DNA from: CAZAEB01 sp964484095
GTDB lineage: Bacteria; Patescibacteriota; Microgenomatia; UBA12405; BS750m-G30
Assembly: GCA_964484095.1 (NCBI GenBank)
Contig: CAZAEB010000008.1
Location: forward strand, 1-23,738
Reading direction: 5' to 3'
DNA: 23,738 bases
Part shown: piece by piece, positions 14,271 through 22,204 of the stretch
How the letters are laid out: every line of letters starts with the position of its first letter
Position numbering within the stretch: the stretch's first letter is position 1
The notes under the pieces: generated by a model
What the model saw: the letters and a program-made list of their open reading frames with translations, nothing else
Told to the model about the DNA's origin: nothing
The model's database searches: none
Position numbers and translations under genes: made by a program

Positions 14271-15153
14271 TTTTCTTTTTTGACTTGGCTTTTTTCTTTA
14301 TCAGATAAACTACGCCGGTAACGGGCAACCAAACTACCGAATAAACTCCAACCCAAATTACGGCTGTACCTGCTTTTCTAGCTGATCCAACCAAAGATCG
14401 AACTGCCTTTTTGAAAATTACCCTTGGTCTCCAGGCTTCGGTTGGCGCATATGGCAAAGAAAGTTCGTCAGTGGATAGACTAATAGTAATTTTCGCCATC
14501 TGAGCAGTTTTTTCTAAATACTTGGCTCTTCCTTTAAGAGAGTCTATCTGCTCTTGAACATTAATAATCTCTCTTTGGGCCGACAATATATCTTGTATTT
14601 CCTCTGATTTTGCCAATATCTCCTCAAACTTAGACTTGGTTTTCCCTAAAGTATCCAACCTAGCCTGAATATCTACATACTGATCGGTTACATCTGTCCC
14701 TACCATGTTTTCAGAAACAACCCTTACACTTAAAGAGCCAAAATAAGAAATCGCCTCATCAAGTTTTTCTACTGGAACTCTAACTGTTACCGTTCCTCTT
14801 TCCGCTCCCTCAGGAGAATTCAACCAGCTGTCTACCATATAGCCACCAAAGCTTTCTGCCTTTTCGATTATTTGTTTTTGAATATCACGAACATTTTCAA
14901 CCAGTAAAGAAAGGGAAGAATTTTTAACCACCATCCTGTCGGTAATTTCTGGAGCGGGAGGCGCTTCATTGAAAGCCTCTCCTCTGCCAACAATTGACTT
15001 CAAAGCACCTGCATCTTCAATAGCGGGGTACGAAGAGATCTCCTGTTCATACCTGTATATCGGCGCCTTTTTATAAAAAAGCGCTGCCAGTAAAACCGCA
15101 ATAATAATAAACTGCCAATATCTTTTTACAAAACTGATTAATGATTGAGTCAT
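14260..15153 (-). CDS. DUF4349 membrane protein
   Basis: The protein has 297 residues. An N-terminal helix (about 13-26, QFIIIAVLLAALFY) and a C-terminal helix (about 263-283, AVIWVGVYSVVWLPVTGVVY) flank an extracytoplasmic part. The latter has the DUF4349 pattern: SLSLLVENVRDIQKQIIEKA then GGYMVDSW, GTVTVRVPVEKLDEAI, and a long coiled coil (about 150-222, with EEIQDILSAQREIINVQEQI). The function of the family is unknown; an envelope role is plausible. It has its own promoter (15160-15188) inside the end of pcm and is probably leaderless. The tail is very basic (KKKAKSKKK), cytoplasmic. Confidence 0.82.
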   Translation of the reverse strand: MTQSLISFVKRYWQFIIIAVLLAALFYKKAPIYRYEQEISSYPAIEDAGALKSIVGRGEAFNEAPPAPEITDRMVVKNSSLSLLVENVRDIQKQIIEKAESFGGYMVDSWLNSPEGAERGTVTVRVPVEKLDEAISYFGSLSVRVVSENMVGTDVTDQYVDIQARLDTLGKTKSKFEEILAKSEEIQDILSAQREIINVQEQIDSLKGRAKYLEKTAQMAKITISLSTDELSLPYAPTEAWRPRVIFKKAVRSLVGSARKAGTAVIWVGVYSVVWLPVTGVVYLIKKKAKSKKKIIS

Positions 15154-15159
15154 TGCTGA

Positions 15160-15188
15160 ATTATTACAAAAAACCCGGCAATTTACAA
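15160..15188 (-). promoter_or_regulatory. Promoter of the DUF4349 gene, leaderless
   Basis: On the minus strand TTGTAA (15188-15183), 17 nt, then AATAAT (15165-15160) preceded by TGT (extended -10), and 6 nt to ATG 15153. The -35 overlaps the stop codon of the isoaspartate methyltransferase gene. Confidence 0.5.
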
Positions 15189-15845
15189 ATTCCCGTTTTC
15201 TTCGGTAATTAAAGGAACAAAAACCACCCCGCCAAATTCCTCACGAAAAAATCTATCATTTCTCTTTGTAACTCGAACCAGCTCTTGATATCCATCCTTA
15301 TCCTTGAGAGGCAAAACTATCCGGCCGCCACTGGCAAGTTGTTCTCTCCACGGCTTAGGAATTGTCTTGCTGGCAGCTCCGCAAACAATCGCTTTAAAAG
15401 GGGCTTCTTTTTTAAAACCCATGCTGCCATTGCCGATAACCACTCGGATGTTTCGAAAACCAAGTTTCTTAAATTTTTCTTTCGCTTGCTTTGCCAACTG
15501 AGGAATCCTCTCAATAGAAACAACTTTTTCTACCAATAAACTCAGTATCGCCGCCTGGTAGCCAGAACCGGTGCCCACGTCTAAAACTCTCTCTTTCCCA
15601 TTCAGTTTTAATAACTGACACATTAAAGCAACCACATAAGGCTGAGAAATGGTTTGATCAAAACCGATTGGCAAAGGACCATCAATATAAGCCTGGTTTC
15701 TATATCTTGCCAAAACAAACTCTTCCCGAGGAATCGATCCTATTGCCTTAATCACTCGCGCATCAGAAATACCCCTGTTTAAAAGCTGACTCTTAACCAT
15801 CTTTCCTCTCAACCGAGCAAATTTCTTTTTGTTCATCTTATTCAT
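15183..15845 (-). CDS. pcm: Protein-L-isoaspartate O-methyltransferase
   Basis: The enzyme methylates isoaspartate residues formed by protein ageing, using S-adenosylmethionine, in the cytoplasm. It has 220 residues, the family length. The family signature DGPLPIGFDQTISQPYVVAL (about 54-73) recognises the isoaspartyl substrate, and the methyltransferase motif I is VLDVGTGSGYQAAIL (about 89-103). VVSIERIPQLA is the next SAM-binding strand. Two starts are possible (ATG 15845 or ATG 15836, three codons later); neither has a ribosome site. It is divergent from the endonuclease IV gene with only 54 nt between them. Confidence 0.92.
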   Translation of the reverse strand: MNKMNKKKFARLRGKMVKSQLLNRGISDARVIKAIGSIPREEFVLARYRNQAYIDGPLPIGFDQTISQPYVVALMCQLLKLNGKERVLDVGTGSGYQAAILSLLVEKVVSIERIPQLAKQAKEKFKKLGFRNIRVVIGNGSMGFKKEAPFKAIVCGAASKTIPKPWREQLASGGRIVLPLKDKDGYQELVRVTKRNDRFFREEFGGVVFVPLITEENGNL

Positions 15846-15887
15846 TTTCGCAAAAAAACACTCCTAGAGCAAAAGGGCTGTCCGGGG

Positions 15888-15893
15888 TACAAT
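15888..15893 (+). promoter_or_regulatory. -10 of the endonuclease IV gene, leaderless
   Basis: TACAAT ends exactly 6 nt before ATG 15900. The region 17 nt upstream (TAGAGC) is only a weak -35. The six bases between, AAGGAA, resemble a ribosome site but touch the ATG and are too close to act as one. Confidence 0.5.
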
Positions 15894-15899
15894 AAGGAA

Positions 15900-16724
15900 A
15901 TGAATATTGGCGCCCATCTTTCCATTGCCGGCGGTATAAGTAATGCCGCCCAAAAAGCTAAAAAACACAAACTAAACTCTTTACAAATTTTTTCTGGTTC
16001 TCCAAGAGGTTGGCAGGCTCCAATTATCGACTCGAAAGAAATAAAAAAATTCAAAACGATAATAAAAAAAGCAAAAATAAGTCCTGTTTTCATTCATGCC
16101 AAATATCTAACCAGTCCCGGAAGTGAAAGACAGGATCTTCAAAAAAAATCTACTGACTCTTTAATTAACGATATGAAAATTGCTGAAAAAATTGGAGCTG
16201 TTGGAGTAATTTTTCACCCAAAACTAGACAACTTAGATATTATTGTCAAGAACATCCAGCTAATACTAAAAAACAGCCCAGTAAAAACACAGCTGATTTT
16301 AGAAAACTCAGCAAGAATGAAAATCGAAGATTTAGGAAAAATATTCAAGAAAATCAAATCAAAAAGGTTAACCTTTTGTCTGGACACCGCTCACGCTTTC
16401 GAAGCCGGATATAATCTCAATGACACAAAAGAAATGATAAAACTTTTTGACATTATCCAAAAGAATATCGGCTTTAAAAGGCTGGTTGCCATCCACACCA
16501 ATAATTCAAAAACCGCTCATGGATCCAATCATGATATTCACGCTGATCTTAGTAGCGGCCAAATAATACCCGAGGTTTTTTCTGTCTTTGTCAATCATCC
16601 AAAAACTAAAAACATTCCTTTCATTTTAGAAACCCCTAGTTTAAAAGAAAAAGAATGGCAGTCGACTGAGAAAAATATCAGTTTTCTAATAAAACTAACC
16701 ATAGCAAAAACAACATCGCTATAA
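15900..16724 (+). CDS. nfo: Endonuclease IV (AP endonuclease)
   Basis: The enzyme cuts DNA 5' of abasic sites in base excision repair, acting after glycosylases such as the one at 9117. It has 274 residues (E. coli Nfo 285). All nine trinuclear-zinc ligands can be placed: H66, H106, E135, D162, H165, H199, D212, H214 and E244, within IHAKY, FHPK, LENSA, CLDTAHAF, IHTNNSK, HDIHAD and LETPS. The N-terminus NIGAHLSIAGGI is canonical. The start is supported by the -10 placed 6 nt before the ATG. It lies divergent to pcm, another damage-repair gene. Confidence 0.95.
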   Translation: MNIGAHLSIAGGISNAAQKAKKHKLNSLQIFSGSPRGWQAPIIDSKEIKKFKTIIKKAKISPVFIHAKYLTSPGSERQDLQKKSTDSLINDMKIAEKIGAVGVIFHPKLDNLDIIVKNIQLILKNSPVKTQLILENSARMKIEDLGKIFKKIKSKRLTFCLDTAHAFEAGYNLNDTKEMIKLFDIIQKNIGFKRLVAIHTNNSKTAHGSNHDIHADLSSGQIIPEVFSVFVNHPKTKNIPFILETPSLKEKEWQSTEKNISFLIKLTIAKTTSL

Positions 16725-16774
16725 TTAGTCAAACTTCTCCCCATCTCGTTTTTAACTGTTTCCAAGCTAGAAAA

Positions 16775-16819
16775 CATGATATAATAACAAAATTTAAGTT
16801 TGGATTATAAAATATCATG
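16775..16819 (+). promoter_or_regulatory. Promoter region with an inverted repeat spanning to the start codon
   Basis: TGATATAAT (TATAAT at 16780-16785) is a good extended -10 and would give a 25-nt leader; TATAAA (16806-16811) is an alternative 5 nt from the ATG. The 8-bp arms CATGATAT (16775-16782) and ATATCATG (16812-16819) are a perfect inverted repeat separated by 29 nt; the left arm overlaps the -10 and the right arm contains the start codon. It may be an operator or an RNA hairpin closing the start. Confidence 0.35.
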
Positions 16820-18253
16820 TCTTATAATGAGAGGGAAAGACCTGACCTGAAATCCCCAGAAACAGAAAAAACGATAGACGGAGAAACGGCAGTTGTTTTA
16901 ATGTCCAGAGATCTTAGTCCGTCGGATGCTATTTTGCACGCTCTAGCAGTTGCAACCGACCCTAGAGCTATTCCTATTTTCGTCCCAGGAGGAAGGTTTA
17001 CCACTGGCACAGCACTAGAAGATCCCGACCGGCCTAGTCCAGAAATAATTTCCTCTTCTCCAAGACTTTATTTTTCCCACAGAGAAAGACTTCTTAACTC
17101 CTTAGAAAGGATCGCAAAAATACCCCCAGAAAGAAATATTAGGTGGTGGAAACTTATTTCCCACTACGGAGCCATGTGTCAACCCCCAACTCGACAAGAC
17201 AAACCATCTCCAAGAGTAAATTTAGTCAAAAAGGGTTTTTCGGCCAATTTATACGATCAACTATGGCAAATAATTCTTACTGCTCCAACCCCCCATGATG
17301 CCCTAAAAAAAACAACAGAATATCTTTTTAAACAAGAGGGAAAAAAGTTGAACGCCATGCCTCCTTGTGAAAATGAAGTTGTCAAACTAGTCAGAGAAAT
17401 GATTATACCAACCCCTTATGAGTTAGCCCCAAAAGGAAATATTGAGATAAATCTCCCATCTTTCGAAAGCATAGAACCAGGGGCCATGCCAACCGGAGAA
17501 AGAACTATTTCTTTTCCGGACCTGATCCATCATTTAGCAGGAGAAGTAGTAATGATTGTCATCGGAGGTCCACCCAACAGCGGGAAAAGCACTCTTTGCG
17601 TTTCGCTAAAAACAGCAATGGAACAACGAGCAATGCAAGCAGGAGTGAACACTCGATGTTTTACCTTAGACCTGGACGCTGGCAGTCCAACCGTAGAGCT
17701 AATCGAAAAAGGAATGGGAGAAAATCGCGACCTGCATCAGCAAGCAAAACAAGAATGGAACCTAAAACTTGCCCTTGAAACACTTGATAATAGCAATCGG
17801 TTTGTTGCCTACATAAAAAACAGTGGGGGTGGAATAATCTTTGCCGACCTTCCAGGAAAACCAGATCATTTGCAAAGAATTGTTGCTAGTATTGCCGACG
17901 CGATGATTATTATTACCAGCAAATGGGATAAAGAAACCCTGAAAAAATGGCGGCAATCTGCAGGGAAAATTGGTGTTCCGGAAATTGCCGAGTTTCGCTC
18001 AAGAACACTTGGAGAAGAAATGGGAAGCTATCCTAAACAAGTAAGAATACATACCCCACCACAACTTGACTTCCTTTCCGGTCGAATTGACGACCTGCGC
18101 CGAATAACCAAAAATCCCGGAGAAAATCTTTTAGTAGATTTTCTCGCTCAAATTTTACTCCATCACACCCTGCCGGGAGTTACTATTGCCAGAGAACATC
18201 AGCGAGATAAATGGGTTACAATATTAAAAAGAATATATGGAATTGACAAATAA
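16817..18253 (+). CDS. Uncharacterised P-loop NTPase, two-part protein
   Basis: The protein has 478 residues. I do not recognise a named family. The C-terminal half has a Walker A GGPPNSGKST (250-259) after a hydrophobic strand (VVMIVI), a Walker B-like strand ending in GIIFADLPG (339-347), and SIADAMIIITSKWDKETLKK (358-377), which resembles the strand and specificity region of SIMIBI-type NTPases. The N-terminal 200 residues contain VVLMSRDLSPSDAILHALAV and many Pro/Arg, with no membrane helix. The sequence just before the P-loop (INLPSFE... PGAMP) reminded me of Csx3-ATPase fusions, but this is too weak to use. The stop is overlapped by the remains of a Fic gene, so the two may once have been an operon. 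Confidence 0.8.
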   Translation: MSYNERERPDLKSPETEKTIDGETAVVLMSRDLSPSDAILHALAVATDPRAIPIFVPGGRFTTGTALEDPDRPSPEIISSSPRLYFSHRERLLNSLERIAKIPPERNIRWWKLISHYGAMCQPPTRQDKPSPRVNLVKKGFSANLYDQLWQIILTAPTPHDALKKTTEYLFKQEGKKLNAMPPCENEVVKLVREMIIPTPYELAPKGNIEINLPSFESIEPGAMPTGERTISFPDLIHHLAGEVVMIVIGGPPNSGKSTLCVSLKTAMEQRAMQAGVNTRCFTLDLDAGSPTVELIEKGMGENRDLHQQAKQEWNLKLALETLDNSNRFVAYIKNSGGGIIFADLPGKPDHLQRIVASIADAMIIITSKWDKETLKKWRQSAGKIGVPEIAEFRSRTLGEEMGSYPKQVRIHTPPQLDFLSGRIDDLRRITKNPGENLLVDFLAQILLHHTLPGVTIAREHQRDKWVTILKRIYGIDK

Positions 18254-18979
18254 CATCATCGACAAAGTTAACGAAAAAAGAAGACTATTAGAAAAAGTGC
18301 GTTCTCATGATTTTCTTGATGAAAACTTAAAAAAGTAGTAGTGAAAAATATCGTTTTCAAAACTCCGAGTCTCTCTTAAGATAATAAAAACAAAGAACTT
18401 AATAAGAAAATCCAGCAAGCGATAGGTCAAAAAAAAGTTTTAGAACTTATAGAAATTAAAGCCGCCAAAAAAGAAATAATCGATATTTACTTTATTAAAA
18501 AGATCCATCAACTACTTTTAAAAAAAGCTTAGCCGGAAATTTCCGGAAAATACCGTCAAGAAAATATTGACTTTAAAAAAACCTGCATTCTTTCTCCACA
18601 TTATTTACAAATTTCTCAAGAATTATTTTTTTTCAACCAACGGTTAATCCAAATTCAAAAAGAGATAAAAAAAGATAATATTAAAGATATTATTAAGAGT
18701 ACTGCCGAAATCCATTTTAACCTAATCAGAATCCACCCCTTTAGAGATGGAAATGGGCGAATCGCTAGACTTGTCGCCAACTACGTCTACCGTTATTTTC
18801 AACTCCCCCACATTCTTCTTCCTAAAACATTTAATGACCAAAAATATCAGAAAGCTTTAGAGTTGGCAGGAGAGGGAAATATAAGCTCCCTTGAATTTAT
18901 TAACGCTAAGCTGCTAAACAGCTCATATAAAAAAGTATTGGAATACTGGGAAGATAAAAAGCAATCTTCAGTTATTTAA
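18243..18979 (+). pseudogene. Broken Fic-domain (AMP-transferase) gene
   Basis: Fic proteins transfer AMP or other nucleotide parts to target proteins and often act as toxins. The remains read N to C as follows. TTG 18243 to TAG 18336-18338 gives an N-terminal helix (LTNNIIDKVNEKRRLLEKVR). The rest lies in another frame from about 18341, interrupted by TAA 18377-18379 and TAG 18530-18532. After the last stop come PEISGKYRQENI, the intact catalytic motif HPFRDGNGR (18734-18760) and a C-terminal region up to TAA 18977-18979. There is thus at least one frameshift and two in-frame stops. The last piece (18533-18979, 149 codons including the stop) could not start with a full Fic fold. No antitoxin is seen. 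Confidence 0.85.
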
Positions 18980-19405
18980 GAATGCTTCTTACATTATCAA
19001 CACACAACCAGGCAGACATCGCCCCAAAACCGGTTTTATCAATTTCAAATGGCTTGACCCCCTCAACCCTATCAAAGAAAATCAATATGCAGTAGTTTTT
19101 ATTTTTAAAATATTCCTTCAATGAAACAGGTAATCTGCCGACAGTACCCAGATCACTCCGTCCATATTCCTTTAAAATCTCTTTTGTTTTTTGAGAAGTC
19201 AAGTCAAAAACTGCGAAACTTTTCTTACTCTTGCTTTTACCGATACCGGCTCACCCGAATCTTTAAACCAAAGAGTGTCTCCTTCTTTCACTTTATCCCA
19301 AGGATCACGTTTAAATTTATACCACCGCGATTCACAAGTCTTTTCCCCGGATAAAACTTTTGGAAGCAAGCCCCAGGACTTTTTCATGATCGCTATATGA
19401 TCCAT
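18972..19405 (-). pseudogene. ASCH-domain protein gene split by one frameshift
   Basis: Two overlapping frames together make one ASCH protein of about 143 residues. The first part (19405-19199, 68 aa) has IMKKSWGLLPKVLSGEKTCE (the GxKxxExR signature is GEKTCESR) and ends VRKVSQFLT. The second part (19211-18972) continues DLTSQKTKEILKEYGR... and ends with FEIDKTGFGAMSAWL. The junction is a run of five T on the minus strand (plus A run 19206-19210): one extra T would restore QFFDLTSQ in a single frame. ASCH domains bind RNA or act on modified nucleosides. It follows the Nudix gene by 3 nt. It could be a real mutation, a homopolymer sequencing error or, less likely, recoding. Confidence 0.75.
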
Positions 19406-19408
19406 TTT

Positions 19409-19903
19409 TTACATTCTCACCAATCCAAGCTTTTTACCCAAATTTCTTCTCCACCACCAAACTGGTATTTGATGCCAAGAAATCGGCAGTTTGTTTTCAA
19501 TAACAAACTTCACTTCTTTACTTTTGGATAAAGCCGTATTCAATCTCCAGCGATACCTTTTACCTAACAGTTTTTTTGCTCTGTTTTTTGAAAGCCACTT
19601 TATTGCCAACACCTCTCCTTTTTGTCCTTTTTTCTTGCCACCTAGATATCTTGCCAGAAAAATAAAATTGATATTTTTTTTCAAAAAGTGATCCAGAATG
19701 TTAACTCCCACCAATCTTTCAATTCTGACTTTAACCCCAGTCTCTTCTTTTACTTCACGAACAGCCGCCTTTTCAATCGGCTCTTCCTTTTCAATTCCCC
19801 CGCCAGGAAAAACCCAATTGCCCAAGTCTTGTCTCTGAGTCAAAAGAATCTCACCGCGACGATTAACCACAACTACCGAAACGCCAATATTTATTTTCGC
19901 CAT
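19409..19903 (-). CDS. Nudix hydrolase
   Basis: The protein has 164 residues. The Nudix box GGIEKEEPIEKAAVREVKEE followed by TGV (35-57) matches GX5EX7REUXEEXGU completely, so it should be an active Mg-dependent pyrophosphohydrolase. Substrate is not predictable; the opening (VVVVNRRGEILLTQRQDLGN) is like mutT/ADP-ribose pyrophosphatase relatives. The C-terminal 50 residues are rich in Lys, Arg and Trp (WHQIPVWWWRRNLGKK) and are not part of the core fold; they may bind nucleic acid or membrane (inference). It follows the second permease gene and precedes the broken ASCH gene in the same direction. Confidence 0.9.
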   Translation of the reverse strand: MAKINIGVSVVVVNRRGEILLTQRQDLGNWVFPGGGIEKEEPIEKAAVREVKEETGVKVRIERLVGVNILDHFLKKNINFIFLARYLGGKKKGQKGEVLAIKWLSKNRAKKLLGKRYRWRLNTALSKSKEVKFVIENKLPISWHQIPVWWWRRNLGKKLGLVRM

Positions 19904-19907
19904 TTTT

Positions 19908-20693
19908 TTAACTGCTGGCGCTAGTGTATCTTTTTAACGACCAGCTCCAAAACTTAAGAGAAAAAACAACCGATAAAATCCCAACTATAAAGCTTGCCAA
20001 AATCCAAAAAGGAGAAAGCAATCCCATAAGAGCCTTTGCGGGAACGGTGATTAAAACTATTACCGGAATGACAAAGGTAAGAACAACTCTAATTCCCTTT
20101 CCGTATATATCGGTCGGAAACCTGGCCATAGCGGTTAAATCACGATAAATCCAAACAAGATGATCAATTTCTGTAGTTAAAACACAAATAGCACAAATAA
20201 AAAGATGAAAAGCAAAACCAACTAAAATGCTATTAAAAATTAAAAGAAAGAAGATTAAAAAATTTACCAAGCCAGAAAAGAGCTGATGAGAGAAAATATA
20301 AAAAATAGTAAACCCTAACAAGGGAACTAGAGTAATAAGGTCCAAAATATCTGTCCAGCCAAAAATGGGCCGGAAAAAAGATGGCAATGGTTTAAGTAAG
20401 TCAAGATCGTAGTTGCCCGAAATCACTAATGGTCTAAAAGCATATACACCTCTAAACAAAAACTGAACAACCGTATCAATAATGTTAAAAACTAGAAAAA
20501 AGAAAATTACCTGAGAAGAGGTATATCCTGCCAAACTGCCCCCTTTAGAAATTACCGAAAAAATAAAAACAAAAAAGAATAAAAACCTAACAATTTTTCC
20601 AATAATAAATAACATTCCACTGGAAGAGGTAAGTAGTTGCGATTGAGCAGCAATCTTAGCCAATCCTAACCAAATCCTTACTATTCTTTTCAT
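19908..20693 (-). CDS. ABC-2 family permease, second copy
   Basis: The protein has 261 residues from ATG 20693. The frame reaches back to ATG 20717, but ATG 20693 overlaps the stop of the TPR gene as ATGA, the coupling used throughout this window, so I choose it. It has six predicted membrane helices, no ATPase motifs, and the pattern of the ABC-2 family (PF06182-like): GSLAGYTSSQVIFFFLVFNI, then a conserved cytoplasmic SGNYDLDLLKPLP. The related permease at 21398 shares the layout (SGDLAKWLIRPI). Such permeases pair as heterodimers with an ATPase, which is not in the window. Confidence 0.82.
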   Translation of the reverse strand: MKRIVRIWLGLAKIAAQSQLLTSSSGMLFIIGKIVRFLFFFVFIFSVISKGGSLAGYTSSQVIFFFLVFNIIDTVVQFLFRGVYAFRPLVISGNYDLDLLKPLPSFFRPIFGWTDILDLITLVPLLGFTIFYIFSHQLFSGLVNFLIFFLLIFNSILVGFAFHLFICAICVLTTEIDHLVWIYRDLTAMARFPTDIYGKGIRVVLTFVIPVIVLITVPAKALMGLLSPFWILASFIVGILSVVFSLKFWSWSLKRYTSASS

Positions 20694-21397
20694 GTTTTCA
20701 AAATTCTTTCCAAACACTTCCGAGCATCGATTACTCTAGTTGAAAGACCATATTTCTTTGCTCGTTTTTGGGCTTTTTTTGCCCAATCTATTGCCTCATT
20801 TTCTCGACCTGACTTTATCATGAATTCAGCAATGTCCAATTCTAACCCCGATAACCATATATGATAATACATCGAATCTTTATTATTTTTTATTCCTTTA
20901 TTAATAAACCTTAACGCCTTTTCAAAATCACTCCAAGCCTTATCCATCTTCCCTTGAGATAAATATAATCTCCCTCTATGGGACAAAACATAGCCTAACT
21001 GAGGATTGTCAAACATATCTTTAGTCACCTTTACCGCCTTATTAAAAATATCTTCACCAATCTCATCCCTCCCTAATTCAATATAACTCTGTCCTAATTT
21101 TAGAAGGACAGTCGGTCTATCTTTCAATGGAGTATGTCTTTCGCAAATGCGAAAACATCCAATAGCTAATTTCAAAAACAACTTTAATTTTAAATTATGT
21201 TTATAATAGTTTTTGAAAGTAATTCCCATGTGACCAAAAGAGCCGGCAAATTTTTCTCTATTATTCTTGATCGTAAACCAAAAACAACCAACTAAAAATA
21301 TTGGAACAGAAAACAGTGTCGTTTTTGGGTTCTCTCTGACTCTTTCGCCAAAAGATAAAAGTCTACTTGCTTCATGAGTTTTTAATTTCTTGGCCAT
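20690..21397 (-). CDS. TPR-repeat protein with one N-terminal membrane helix
   Basis: The protein has 235 residues. A hydrophobic helix lies at about 25-42 (TLFSVPIFLVGCFWFTIK), and helical repeats follow to the end: FLKLAIGCFRICERHTPLKD, TVLLKLGQSYIELGRDEIGE, LSHRGRLYLSQGKMDKAWSD and ISGLELDIAEFMIKSGRENE-like segments (the last reads WLSGLELDIAEF), matching at least four tetratricopeptide repeats. Function unknown; TPR proteins scaffold complexes. The gene lies exactly between two ABC-2 permease genes: it starts next to the stop of the first, with GGAGGA in that gene's last codons as ribosome site, and overlaps the second by 4 nt. That makes a permease accessory role likely. Confidence 0.8.
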   Translation of the reverse strand: MAKKLKTHEASRLLSFGERVRENPKTTLFSVPIFLVGCFWFTIKNNREKFAGSFGHMGITFKNYYKHNLKLKLFLKLAIGCFRICERHTPLKDRPTVLLKLGQSYIELGRDEIGEDIFNKAVKVTKDMFDNPQLGYVLSHRGRLYLSQGKMDKAWSDFEKALRFINKGIKNNKDSMYYHIWLSGLELDIAEFMIKSGRENEAIDWAKKAQKRAKKYGLSTRVIDARKCLERILKT

Positions 21398-22198
21398 TTA
21401 TCCTCCAAATGTTGCGTAACTTTTTAACCCTCTATTCCACATACGTTTTGCAACAAACCAGGTAATTACCACCCAAAAAAACAACATGAAAACTACACCC
21501 ATTGACTGAAATATTCCCACCTGACCATTCCACACTTTAAGAGGGAAATATATTAAATATGGAAATGGGGTTAGTTTAATTATGTTTGCTATTGTCTCTG
21601 GTAAAACGTCAATTGGAAAAAATACTCCCGACATAAGTTCCAAAAAAATAATCCCAAATAACCAACGAGTGGCCCAAACATCTTCTATCCAAAACCCCAA
21701 GCTTGAGATTGCCACCATCGTCCAAAAAAATAGGACCGTCGACAAAAAAACTATTAAAACAAATATCGGATAAAACACAAAATCTTTAGGGAAATAAAAG
21801 TCCATGTGAAAAATTTTAATCACTAAGCCAATTTCCATTGCCACGAAGACAACATCAAAAAACTTGGCAGCAAGATCACGAGCAACAAAATATTTAAAAA
21901 CGCTTATAGGCCTTATTAACCATTTAGCCAGATCGCCACTTTTATTAAGAGCTGGAAACTCGTCAGAAGACCGAGAACTCAAAACCACTCCTCTTAAAAA
22001 AACTGCTCCCACTACATAGGCAAGCATTTGGGATTGGCTATAGCCAAAAAGAATTTCTTTATTAGTAAAAACTGCCTGCCAGAAAAAGATTAAGGTTAAA
22101 AAAAATACAAAGCTTCTAACTCTCCAGAGAATAAAGTTGGTCCGATAAACAAAATAATCTTCCAAGGAAAGTTTAAAAACCTGCCAGTATTTTCTCAT
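21398..22198 (-). CDS. ABC-2 family permease, first copy
   Basis: The protein has about 266 residues with six membrane helices and the SGDLAKWLIRPISVFKYFVA cytoplasmic element shared with the second copy. The fold matches ABC-2 permeases of the PF06182 type (YSQSQMLAYVVGAVFLRGVV near residue 54). No ATP-binding partner is encoded in the window. The frame extends to TTG 22204, but TGGTAAAAT (22213-22205) ends 6 nt before ATG 22198, so ATG 22198 with a leaderless mRNA is the better start. It is the first gene of the permease - TPR - permease - Nudix - ASCH series. Confidence 0.82.
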   Translation of the reverse strand: MRKYWQVFKLSLEDYFVYRTNFILWRVRSFVFFLTLIFFWQAVFTNKEILFGYSQSQMLAYVVGAVFLRGVVLSSRSSDEFPALNKSGDLAKWLIRPISVFKYFVARDLAAKFFDVVFVAMEIGLVIKIFHMDFYFPKDFVFYPIFVLIVFLSTVLFFWTMVAISSLGFWIEDVWATRWLFGIIFLELMSGVFFPIDVLPETIANIIKLTPFPYLIYFPLKVWNGQVGIFQSMGVVFMLFFWVVITWFVAKRMWNRGLKSYATFGG

Positions 22199-22204
22199 TA
22201 ACAA

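Noticed and set aside
16817..18253. Assignment of the P-loop protein to CRISPR-linked Csx3-ATPase fusions
   Set aside because: Only a few residues before the Walker A site suggested it. The N-terminal part lacks a convincing Csx3 domain and no cas gene is nearby.
18243..18979. Stop-codon reassignment as an explanation of the interrupted Fic gene
   Set aside because: The in-frame stops are TAA and TAG plus a frameshift, and all three stop codons end intact genes elsewhere in the window.
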